Origin: Erythroxylum novogranatense
Taxonomy: Eukaryota > Streptophyta > Magnoliopsida > Malpighiales > Erythroxylaceae
Reading direction: 5' to 3'
Assembly (NCBI GenBank): GCA_029891385.1
Contig: CM057232.1
Span: forward strand, 61,627,824-61,691,823
DNA: 64,000 bases
Each line of letters begins with the position of its first letter. Position 1 is the first letter of the stretch. The notes under the pieces were generated by a model, which was given only the letters and a program-made list of their open reading frames with translations, did not search any database and was not told where the DNA came from. Below are positions 12,131-21,032 of the stretch, piece by piece. The position numbers were made by a program, and so were the translations under genes.

Positions 12131-13753
12131 ATTTGCGAAACTCTAACCCCGACCACTAATGATCTCTTTGGAGACGGTTTCTATTTTGATGATAGTGCAG
12201 GTGCTTATTCGGATCTGAGGAATGGACATGGAGCTGCCGGGACCCAAGTGTTGACATAGACCTTGGATATCAACCGCACGTCCATCCCGAGCTACAAGAT
12301 CCACCGTGAGCACCGGTGTTTCTTTTCCCGCATTTTCAATATATTTGTGCACATTATTTGATTTGACTTGAAATGTTGTGTTGCATGAATGTGTTGATTA
12401 AGTGTGGGGAGCAACCCATCCGATGAGGAATAGTCTGTAGTTAAGTAGGATTTTCATTTCATTTCAATAAATTGATTCCCTCTTGTTAGCTCGCATGTTT
12501 CATGCTTCTATTGTGTGCTTTGCTACTACGCCATTGTGGACAATGCCATGTTTAAGTGTGGGGAGCCGTTCCTTTTATATTTTGCATTGTACACCTATTA
12601 AAACTTGTGCATAATTTTGTGGGCCCGTTGCTTTTCTTGATAAATTTGGACTCAATCAAACATTTTCACTTTCGTTCTTTTGTGCCTTGCATGCAAAGCC
12701 CTTATAAGTTTCAAACCGATACTTGAGCTTTTGTGAAAATGCTCTCCATTCTTGAACGATAATTGGTTTTGGCAAAATTTTAACTTTTGAAGTTTTCAAA
12801 ACAAAGTAAATGGGAGCATGCTAACAAGGTAGCATTTTAAGTTTTTAAGTTTTGAGATTGATCATTGAGACAAAACCTTGTTGGAAGGATATTCGAGCCA
12901 AATTTTTCTTCTATATTTTTGTGTGTGCATCTGCTTAGTCCATTCTTCTATAGAACTTGTGTTAGTTTTTACTCAAAGCTTGATGGACTAGATTTTTGTG
13001 GATATGATAGAGGCGTTCTTTCTTTCAGCTCTTTCCCCAAACACCAACCCTTAAACACTTTTTCCTCTTGCTAGCCCTTGAGCCTTTTCTATGAGCATTT
13101 GCATACATTCTTAGATGATCGGTGATACGTGTTTAGTTATTAGTGTTGAAAAAAAAGTGTTGAAAAATGAAAATGTTAGTCTTGTGTATCCCTAAAAGGG
13201 ATCATAATGTGTTGCATCCCAAAAAGGGATTAGCATCTCAAAATGAGATAGCCAAAAAAAAAAAAGTGTGTGTATTCAATTTATTTTAGTGTAGTGTTTT
13301 AGTTTTGCTGTTGACATCGATTCCTCACTTTATCGCATGCTCATATTTTTCTTTCTTTCACATCATCCATTCATTTAGCCTTCCGCTTATTACAACCCTT
13401 AAAGACCTCTTGATCTTCAAATTGATAGTCCTTGTAGTGGAGAAATAAAATTGATACAAGCTATGGTAGGAGATGTATTAAGCAGATTGAGAGAAAATAT
13501 CCCTACTATACGAGTGAGACGAAAGCGTAAACACCATATCTGAGTGATTCTCTGTTGCTCAATCTCTTGTGCTTAAATTCTTTCAATGTTTGTTTTATTA
13601 GCACTATTTCAATTTCTTTGCGTTAGAATTACGATAAAGTGGATTGAGTCAATTTTGGTTGTTGTTTGAGCATGGGCAGAATTTTCTTTTACTCTTGTAC
13701 CTTTTGACTCTTATAAGCTTTGTTCAGAGTACAAAGGTTTAAGTGTGGGGATT
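12131..13753 (+). other. non-coding 3' region of the Athila/Tat-type element
   Basis: About 1.6 kb between the protease remnant and the 3' LTR without a convincing reading frame. It contains the word TAAGTGTGGGGA at about 12400, 12553 and finally 13740-13750, where it serves as polypurine tract. It also carries three tiny hairpins at 13188-13249 and an A-run. The block near 13440-13560 ('gagagaaaatatccctac ... gtgattctctgttgctc') looks like the conserved 3' region of this clade. I see no envelope-like gene. Confidence 0.7.
13188..13249. repeat. three tandem 15-nt mini-hairpins
   Basis: ATCCCTAAAAGGGAT (13188-13202), ATCCCAAAAAGGGAT (13216-13230) and ATCTCAAAATGAGAT (13235-13249) each form a 5-bp stem with a 5-nt loop. 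The third differs from the others by a paired change (C-G to T-A) that keeps the stem. Confidence 0.8.
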
Positions 13754-15204
13754 TGATTGGACCAAATTTATATTATAAATTAGGCCCGTTTTCTTTAGTA
13801 ATTATGCATTTGTTGACTCTGATTTATGATTTTTATGCTTATTTTGGTCCCGCATTTGATTTTGATAAATTGCACATTGTTAGTATTTTGTTGTCATTTG
13901 TCATTAATTTTGCATAATTTTATTGGGACAATTGATCTGCGAATGGGTTGTATTTTGTAGGACCAAAGGAGTCTACATTCAACAAGTCAACACGCCATGA
14001 GATTATTGGGCGAACTAAACTCTCCATTCGCCGAGGCGAATTAATGGTATTTAATTCTTTCGTCACATGTGATGACCATTCAACGTTATTGCAATGACGA
14101 AGCCATTAGCCGCAGCCGAAAGTCGGATAATCCGCCTATATTTGGCAAAAGTTCCACTATTCGACCCGGCCCGACGCATCCCTATAAAACTTTGCCATTT
14201 AGGGCAAAAATAGAGGCAACCGCATGAGTTTTCTTCTCTTCTTTCCTTCGCTTCTAATAGTTTTCGTTTTCGCTTTGTTTTGCGATTCGTCGCTCACCGG
14301 ACGACGCCAGATCTCATTCATCTCTTCCACTGCTTTCTCATCTGCGTTCTGTTCGTCGTTGGAAACATGAACCGAGGTGATCCTTCAACAACGAAGATTT
14401 CATCCGGTACCATGGTCGGCTAAGTGTACTATCTTCTGAAATGTAGCAATAGTTGGAGTTTCGTGAGCTAAACATGGGGTAATCGATTATAGTTAGGATT
14501 TCAGATTTGTATTTGCAATGATCCGAGTTGGTATTTTTGCAATGTATTTCTGATTGAATCTTGCTATAGTTTAGTAGGATGTTAACTATGATCTATGGTA
14601 TGGATCGATTTACTTGAAGTTTGTGCCAAATACATGAAGTCTCATGTATGTTAAGCAGATTTGCATGAGTTGATTTAATCTACCTAGTTGTGTTTGGTTA
14701 AATTAATTTTGTGTTTATTTGATTAACCTATTGCATTAATCATTCCATAGCATACACTAAGGTTTTTAACGAATTTTAATTAATCGAGTTGATTAATTAA
14801 TTTTTGGACTTAACGAGTTGTTAAGGTTTAGCTTTCGAAATTTAGTAGATTTCAAACCTCGATATTATTTTGAACGATGATGACCCGAGCTACATTTTCA
14901 GGAGAGTTTTAGTAAGTTGATTTCAAACTTGTTTAATTTCAATTGTTTAGTTTTCTAAAAATCCCAAAAACATTTATTCTTACTTTGGCTTAGTTTAATT
15001 TTTAGTTAATCAAATCAAAACCCCCTTTTTTATTGCTTTAATTGCATGCATCATTCAAACATTAGGCTAGTCTAGAATCAGTTAGTACACTGGTTCCTTG
15101 AGAGTCGACCCGAGGTTGCATCCTATATTGCAATCCTTGGTATAAATTTTATTTGACCGATTTCCGAGGATCAATTTTAATATTGAACGATAAGCCGACG
15201 ATCA
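13754..15204 (+). repeat. 3' LTR of the Athila/Tat-type element
   Basis: Same ends as the 5' LTR (TGATTGGACC ... GACGATCA), with the polypurine-like tract AAGTGTGGGGATT at 13741-13753 just upstream and the target duplication attta just downstream at 15205-15209. Confidence 0.93.
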
Positions 15205-15253
15205 ATTTACAAAAATATTGTTTATGCAAAGGTTTGAAGAATTATCCGGTTTT

Positions 15254-15374
15254 GAAATCGGGTTCCAACAGATATGGTATTAGAGTGGTGCAGTGGAAGC
15301 GTGGTGGGCCCATAACCCACAGGTCCCAGGATCGAAACCTGGCTCTGATACCATATCTGTTGGAACCCGATTTC
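15254..15374. repeat. LTR-tip palindrome enclosing a tRNA (snap-back)
   Basis: Positions 15254-15285 (LTR tip, gata, tggt, attagag) are the reverse complement of 15343-15374 over 32 bases with a single G/T mismatch. The 57-base loop is the rest of the tRNA-iMet sequence. The right arm reads as tRNA 3' end CTCTGAT-ACCA followed by tatc and the inverted LTR tip, which is exactly the sequence expected of minus-strand strong-stop cDNA still joined to its tRNA primer. Confidence 0.85.
15279..15353 (+). tRNA. tRNA-iMet(CAT)-like sequence with encoded CCA, retroelement-embedded
   Basis: The 75 bases match the plan of plant initiator tRNA: acceptor ATTAGAG/CTCTGAT, D-arm gtgcagtggaagcg, an anticodon stem with three G-C pairs (GGGCCCATAACCC), anticodon CAT, the initiator T-loop word ATCGAAA, and a terminal ACCA. 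The third acceptor base is T where the standard tRNA has C, and the D-arm has two C-to-T differences; all fit deamination. Plant tRNA genes do not encode CCA, so this is a reverse-transcribed copy of a mature tRNA, not a normal gene. It lies exactly where the primer tRNA would be attached to the LTR. It is probably not expressed, although A and B box-like sequences are largely intact. Confidence 0.85.
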
Positions 15375-15379
15375 AGAAT

Positions 15380-15480
15380 CGGAAATTGACTCAATGGTAA
15401 GAGGCGTGCACTTAAAGTGCAACAAAACCTTGAGGTCTTGTGTTCGAGTCGTGACTCTCGCAAGTGCCATAGAAGATAAT
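15380..15480 (+). repeat. possible SINE-like (tRNA-derived) head
   Basis: 'tgactcaatggtaagagg' resembles a Pol III A box and 'gtgttcgagtcg' at about 15437 a B box, about 50 bases apart. The sequence around the second word (aaagtg-aacaaaa-cctgaggtctt-ggttcgag) occurs again at 15665-15700. I cannot fold a proper tRNA from it, so a SINE remnant is only a suggestion. Confidence 0.35.
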
Positions 15481-15533
15481 ACCTGGAGTAATGGCGGTAG
15501 AGGTCGGGCTCTACATTAAAAAGGTGCCTTTTA

Positions 15534-15822
15534 ATGTTTGACCCCACCTCCACTCTTAGGTGTTTGCGGGTTATACCACGGCGGGTATTTGCGGGTTATA
15601 CCACGGCATCCAACTCAATCAGTATTGTCCTCTCTAGCCTTAGGTGAGTTCTAGCCCTCGAACCAAAGTGGAACAAAAACCTGAGGTCTTGGGTTCGAGG
15701 GCTAGAACTCACCTAAGGCCAGAGGGGACAATACTGATTGAGTTGGATGCTGTGGTATAACCCGCAAACACCCGCCGTGGTATAGCCCGCAAACACCTAA
15801 GAGTGGAGGGTGGGGTCCAACA
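15534..15822. repeat. foldback: ~130-bp inverted repeat with 27-bp spacer
   Basis: The left arm 15534-15664 and the right arm 15692-15822 are near-perfect reverse complements ('gaccccacctccactcttagg ... ctagccctcgaacc' against its mirror). The spacer is 15665-15691. Within each arm, 'tttgcgggttataccacgg' is tandemly duplicated with small differences. The right arm's outer tip GGGGTCCAACA is also the right boundary of the composite next to the tgaat duplication. Confidence 0.9.
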
Positions 15823-15827
15823 TGAAT

Positions 15828-16739
15828 ACTTTCTTCAACACACTTAGTTCTATTATTATAGACTCTAAATGCCTTACTAGTTAGATAATAACCAAGAAAC
15901 ACACCAACATCAGATTTTGAATCAAATTTCCCTAGGTTGTTCTTTCCATTACTATGAATAAAAACTTTGCACCCAAATGGATGAAAATATGAAATGTTGG
16001 GTTTCTTACCTTTCTATAACTCATATGGTGTCTTGTTTTTGTCTTGTCTAAGATGCACTCTATTGATGACGTAGCACGCAGTATTGATTGCTTCTGCCCA
16101 AAAGGATTTAGGAAGATTGTACTCATTCAACATTGTTCTACTCATTTCTTCAAGTGAGCGATTCTTCCTTTCTACTACACTATTTTGTTGTGGTGTTCAT
16201 GGTGTTGAAAAATTGTGCTCAATTCCATATTTTGCGCAAAGCCTTTCAAATGGTTCACACTCAAATTCACCTCCATGATCGGTTCTAATTGCAACAATTG
16301 TCAAATTCTTTTCATTTTGAACCAACCTACACCACTTAGTAAACTCGTTAAAAGCATCACTTTTATTTGCAAGAAATCTCACCCAAGTAAATCTAGAAAA
16401 ATCATCCACAATAACAAGAACATATAATTTACCACTAAGACTAACATGTCTAAATGGTCCAATCAAATCCATATGAACAAGTTCAAGAATTCTAGATGTA
16501 CAAATTTCTTTCTTTGGTTTGAAAGATTCTCTAACGTGTTTGCCTTTCAAAAAAGATTCACACAAGTGATCTTTAACAAATTTTATCTTAGGCAAACCTC
16601 TCACAATGTCATTTTTAGAAAGCTTAGAAATCAAAGGCAATGGTGCATGTCCTAATTTTCTATGCCATAAAAATGCATTTTCTTCTAATGTCACCAAACA
16701 CTTTTCATTAAAAAAAACTATCATCATGTAAATCAACAA
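15828..16739 (-). pseudogene. copia integrase (core and C-terminal part)
   Basis: Integrase joins the cDNA to the host chromosome. On the minus strand the GAG-pre-integrase zinc region (FLWHRKLGHAPLPLISKLSK, 16560-16700) is followed by the catalytic core: HMDLIGPFRHVSL with the first Asp, TDHGGEFECEPFE with the second Asp (about 16250-16285), and after a stop the QQNSVVERKN region with the catalytic Glu. The C-terminal segment VFLGYYLTSKAFRVYNNRTK lies at about 15845-15905. Stops at 16197-16199 (TGA, probably Arg CGA) and 16014-16016 (TAG, probably Trp) break the frame. The frame continues at 2426 on the far side of the composite. Confidence 0.9.
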
Positions 16740-17072
16740 TATATGTATTTCTATGTCTCAAACCAATGAAAGCAACATGATCATCCTTCTTAACCATGCA
16801 ATGAGATGATTCAAATGTCACATTAAAATTCATATCACATAATTGAGAAACACATAACAAATTATGTTTCAAGCCATCAACAAGCAAAACATTGCCAATG
16901 GTAGGTAAAGGTTCCTTACCCACTTTACCAATACCAATGACTTTACCTTTGTTGTTGTCTCCAAATGTGACATATTCTTGATTATTTGGTTTAATTTCTG
17001 CAAATAAGTTCTTGTCTCCACTCATATGCCTCGAACATCTACTATCAATGTACCATGTGCTTAGTGCTTTTT
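16708..17072 (-). pseudogene. copia protease / pre-integrase segment
   Basis: TWYIDSRCSRHMSGDKNLF at 17010-17065 is the copia protease start, where the usual catalytic DSG(C/A) reads DSRC, a Gly-to-Arg change at the active-site loop. [19 protein letters not shown] and [16 protein letters not shown] follow. The frame shifts at the 8-A run 16710-16717, where it would join the integrase segment. Its upstream end is separated from gag by the solo LTR 17073-21027. Confidence 0.88.
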
Positions 17073-20000
17073 TGTAACATCCCATCACTGATGGGAAGGG
17101 TATTTTAGTAAATTGGGACGGGTTAGAAATATTGAATTATATCTTGGCATGAACATACATCATATAGCCTCTATAATAATGATTGTTTTGCACATGCACT
17201 TGGTATACATGCATTCATGACATTTCCCGGCTTAAGTGTCAAATTGAGATCTTTTGTGAAATTTATGTGAAAATGATATTTGAAAAATTATTCGGAGTGC
17301 GCCATCGAGTGTTTTACATTTTTAGAGATTTATGAAAAATTTTCTGGAATTTTTCGGGGTTCTTGCCCGGACCGGAAAATTCCAATTGACTGACTGAGTG
17401 AGCTGTTTTATACTGAAAAGGATTGCCTAATGGCATTAGATTAGTAGATAAATGATGTTAGGATAATATTCTAGTGCCATGATTAGAGATTAATTGGGAT
17501 TAGTACTAAATTAGCTAGGATTAGCTTGATTTTGTCTTTTTCCCTTTCTAATGCCAAGTGTCCTCTTCATTAAAGAAATTTGTCTCCTTATATTCATCAC
17601 CTACGACTTTTAAAGATCAATTGCTTGAGTCTCCCTTGTCATTTACGGCTATTCCTCTTAAGTGTACAAGTTTATCTTCTTGAAAGTTGAAAAAGGGCTA
17701 TTTTAAAAGTGCAAAACTTCATCATCCGAAGGTGCCTTGTTCTCCTCTTTCGAATTTTCCTTTTACCTATCCCATATAAGATTTGTCTCCTTGGTTCCTT
17801 GCTTGCTCTTCTTCACACACAAACCAAGTTGAAGCTTTGAGTTGATGAGAACCTTTGGAATGCTTGTGAAGGCCGTAGGTGAGGTGTTAAGTTAGGAAGT
17901 TGTGGAGAAATGAAAAGACTTGGAGAATTGATAGCTTGAACTTGTTTAAGGTGAGTATTGATGGTTGTTTTTTTTGCTTTTGGTAGTTAGAAGAATTCAT
18001 GAGAAGTACTTGTGCATTTATTTCATTATGATAAGGGTAGTTTTGAATGGGTTTAATGCATGCTTGTGTGAGGGAATTGGTTATGGTAGTTAAAGAATGT
18101 GAAAGAGATGTTTTAATGATGTTTATGATGTTTAATGAATGGAAATAAATTATGGAAATTGTGTATATGTGTGCTGCCAACTTTTGTGTAAGTATACAAA
18201 TAATTGTTGTGTTGAGTTTGTGGCTGAATTGGAGGTGTAAATGAATGTATATTAATGTAGGTAAAGTGATAGAATGGAAGAGGACGAGGTATAGATGAAA
18301 TCTGGAAAATTTGGTGTTAAGCCTATTGTAATGTTTTGATCATAACTAATTGTGTAGGTGAGTAAATGAGGTGAGGTTTGTGCCCAATTAAACTTTGGGA
18401 TGTTGGATACAACTTTGTGTGAAATAGGTATTGTTAAATTGTAATGCTAGAAAGGCGAATTTTTGCATGGAAAGTTACTGTTTTATTGTCTGTGAACAGT
18501 AATCGCAACTATGACCAAAGAGTTTTGCTGATTTTTATAAATTAATTGAGAAGGAATTAGAACAAATGGACTAAATGAAAGTTGAATCATATTAAGTTAT
18601 CTTTCCAATTCCACTGATTTTGCAATTTTCGATATGTATAGTAGGAGTTATGGACTGATGACTATTGACTATTTTCATGCATTGAATGAAACCTAGCTGG
18701 AATGTCAAATTTGGTGCACATTATGATTTGGAGCAATTTTAGTAATTTATGTGAACTGAATTGGTGTGAGTGATCTTCTGTAAAGTTTTAGAGGAAGGAA
18801 TTATCTTGAGAATGATTTATGGCATATAATTCTTGGAGATCAGATTTGGAAGTTATGATTTTGAAAAGAACTGAACCTAAGTTAGGTCATGGATTGCTGA
18901 TCATGGCAGAAACTTACATAACATTTTTGAAATTGTTAGAGATCGAATTGGATGTTGAGTTCTTCATGAAAATTGAAGTTTGAGATCTTATCTTTTCATT
19001 TATATAAGGTAGTGAATTTGGTGACATTTGTGCTAAGAGATATATTGTTGTGAAATGTGCTGTTCAAATTGGGAAAATTCTGAGGGCTGATGCTTTGGTG
19101 AATTGTTTGACATAGTTAGCAAGTGAATCTGATTTTGGGTTGTTCATGAAAGTTGTATATAACATTGTGATCTTGATGAGCATATTTATTGTATAATTTT
19201 TTTACTGCATAGAATGAAAGATAGTGAATTTCCAATGACTGTTCTATTTTAAGAAGTGAATGTGTGGGCAGTAGTTTCAATGGGATTTTTGACACCCTTA
19301 GGGGTGAACTTGAATTTTTTGGTCGTCATGAAACTTGTAGAGGGTTTCATGATCTTTCTAACGAGGTATGGTTTGTAATTTACTTAATTGTGTGCAAAGA
19401 GTTATGGGTGTTGGAAGTTTGGTTGGAAAACAGGAAAAAAAGAAGGAAGTGAGGTAGAACCTCGCCGGATTGCGAGGGCGACGCCTTGCCCTCGCGAGGC
19501 GAGGTAAGATGGCCCGGTCGCGAGGGCAACGCCTCGCCCTCGCGACGAAGCGAGGTGAGTCGGCCTCGCGAGGGCGACGTCTCACCCCCGCGAGGCAGGC
19601 GCATATATATATATTTTTATTATTATTTGGCATTAAGTGACCTAATTGTTTCTTTTGTCAATTTCTTTTCCGTCCGACGTCCGATTGACCTGATTCTTGA
19701 GGCATCGGATTTGTAACATATTGAATTTCATTTTGTAGGAACTTGGGAATTTTTAGACGGGAAATTGACGTGGGCCCGGGTAATTGTTCTGTGATCACTG
19801 TTTTATTTATTTATGGACCGATTGAGGTCCAAATTGGGTGCTGTCAGTGGCTATAGCTTTCTAATTTTAAATTGAATTTTTATTATGGGAAAATTTTGGA
19901 TTAGGGCCAGGAATGCCATGAACATGCATTATACACGTTTTAATTATCTCATGTGCATTGGTTGATATTTCTAACTATCCAGTTGGTAACGTGTCTTTAT

Positions 20001-21027
20001 TTTAATTGTTATAGAGGCACAGTTGGAACGTCATCCCACGGACGTTGTAGAGACTTCCTGACATTAGCTCGGAAGTTATTAAGTGAGTAACCTAGATGAT
20101 TCCTCGATTAGTAAGTGTTTATAATTCTGCACTTATAACTCTGTGGAGAATAATGGTGGGACGATTGTGTTTGTTTATGCTTGGATCATGGACCGAGGTC
20201 CGATGGATTAGGAGATTCGACATAGAAGTGCTATATGTGATTTTCATGTGGTTACTTGTGAGTGACTTGTGTGAATATGTTGAATTGGGATCAGTTATGA
20301 TGTTGGTTTTGTTTTATTTGGACATATGCATTTCATGCATAATTGCATGATCAGTAATTGGCAGTTGTGACCAGAGCAGCCAACTGTGTGTAATTGGAAT
20401 TGGTTCACATACGCGTTTCATGTGCATTTGAATTGGTTCCTTTGACTGGTATAGTAATCGTGTGGTACTTCTGAATGTGTTTTGGTGAAATAACTGTGTG
20501 TATCTGTGTTATACTATGTATATGCATGATTTGAGTGAACCATCGATGATGGTTTCTCACTGAGTTCGCAAAACTGACCCAAAATTTGCATATATTTTTT
20601 AGGTCTTGAAGAATACCCCGGTTGACACGGGAGTATGTCTACTGTAGGTAAGTAAAGGATAGAGGTCGGGATCAGTCCGTGTCTGCATTAGTATCTTATC
20701 GAATTGTAGTTCGCAATCATTGTGCAACAATGCTTTGTATTTATAACGAGCCCATTATGGTTGTACTATTTTACACATTGACTGATTGTAAACTGTTATT
20801 GGATGACTGTAATAACTGAAAATGATTAAGTGTGAACATGGGCTCAGGTTTCTTACTGTTTATGCTGCGTTAATGAATGGTTCAAGGAAAAAAAATAATA
20901 AATAAAGAGAGGAGAAAATGTTATACTGAGTTTTAATCGACTGATGTAATACGCCGCCCTCACGGGGCACGGACTCGGATATCACCAACGATATCGGGTT
21001 CGGGTCACTCAAGAGTGGGGTGTTACA
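17073..21027 (+). mobile_element. solo LTR, 3955 bp, Ty3/gypsy type (TSD ttttt)
   Basis: It begins TGTAACATCCC and ends GGGGTGTTACA, with ttttt at 17068-17072 and 21028-21032, and interrupts the copia between gag and protease. There is no internal region, PBS or PPT, so it is a solo LTR left by recombination. Termini, the end block (20530-21027) and interior modules match the LTR ending at 921 and the minus-strand LTR 24196-28022. The long LTR and TGTAACAYCCC ends suggest a Tekay/Del-like chromovirus family, but no coding sequence is present to confirm this. The reading frames inside it are chance. Confidence 0.88.
19456..19606. repeat. GC-rich repeat array (cctcgcgaggcg words) inside the solo LTR
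   Basis: Three imperfect ~45-bp units built from 'gcgagggcgacgcctcgccc' and its complement-like 'cctcgcgaggcgagg' stand in an AT-rich LTR. The words are self-complementary, so strong hairpins are expected. Every unit has many CpG sites. Confidence 0.8.
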
Positions 21028-21032
21028 TTTTT

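Larger units (their letters stand above)
7701..15204 (+). mobile_element. Athila/Tat-type Ty3/gypsy element, gag-protease only (TSD attta)
   Basis: The LTRs are 7701-9148 and 13754-15204 (1448 and 1451 bp), both TGAT...ATCA. The target duplication attta is at 7696-7700 and 15205-15209. A tRNA-Asp-type PBS follows the first LTR, and AAGTGTGGGGATT precedes the second. The internal region (9149-13753, 4.6 kb) codes for gag and protease remnants only; no RT, RNase H or integrase motif is visible. It is therefore either internally deleted or a gag-only non-autonomous type that depended on pol from relatives. It was inserted into the long LTR 4735-15270 and is the youngest visible layer of the composite. 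Confidence 0.93.
4735..15270 (+). mobile_element. long LTR (about 3 kb) split by a nested 7.5 kb element
   Basis: It starts TGTTGGACCC right after a polypurine tract and ends ATCGGGTTCCAACA at 15270. Positions 7701-15204 are a later insertion; without it and one attta copy the LTR is about 3.0 kb. The interior shows three diverged copies of a ~205-bp block (5020-5570) and a purine-rich leader-like zone (6420-6650, repeated gaagaga) typical of the transcribed part of long gypsy LTRs. It appears to lack the distal part of related LTRs, which instead lies inverted at 2432-3840. The lineage is uncertain because nothing coding remains. Confidence 0.7.
2432..15822 (+). mobile_element. 13.4 kb composite retroelement insertion (TSD tgaat)
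   Basis: The unit starts TGTTGGAACCC at 2432 and ends GGGGTCCAACA at 15822, flanked by the direct repeat tgaat at 2427-2431 and 15823-15827. Removing it plus one tgaat puts the copia integrase C-terminus (minus strand, about 15828-15902) in the same reading frame as the sequence below 2427, which supports a single integration event. In order it contains: an LTR-derived segment in apparent reverse orientation (2432-3858), PBS, ~860 bp non-coding internal region, PPT, long LTR (4735-15270, split by the Athila-type element), tRNA-iMet copy (15279-15353), an inverted LTR tip, a SINE-like head and a foldback. It has no coding sequence of its own apart from the nested element. Confidence 0.8.

Noticed and set aside
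15279..15353. A functional tRNA-iMet gene
   Set aside because: It encodes CCA, is flanked by inverted LTR tips, and shows C-to-T changes. A reverse-transcribed primer copy explains all of this better.
15385..15470. A second tRNA gene
   Set aside because: Only A- and B-box-like words are recognisable; acceptor and anticodon arms do not pair.
19358..19716. Arginine-rich open frames on both strands
   Set aside because: They result from the GC-rich repeat cassette at 19456-19606 inside a solo LTR.
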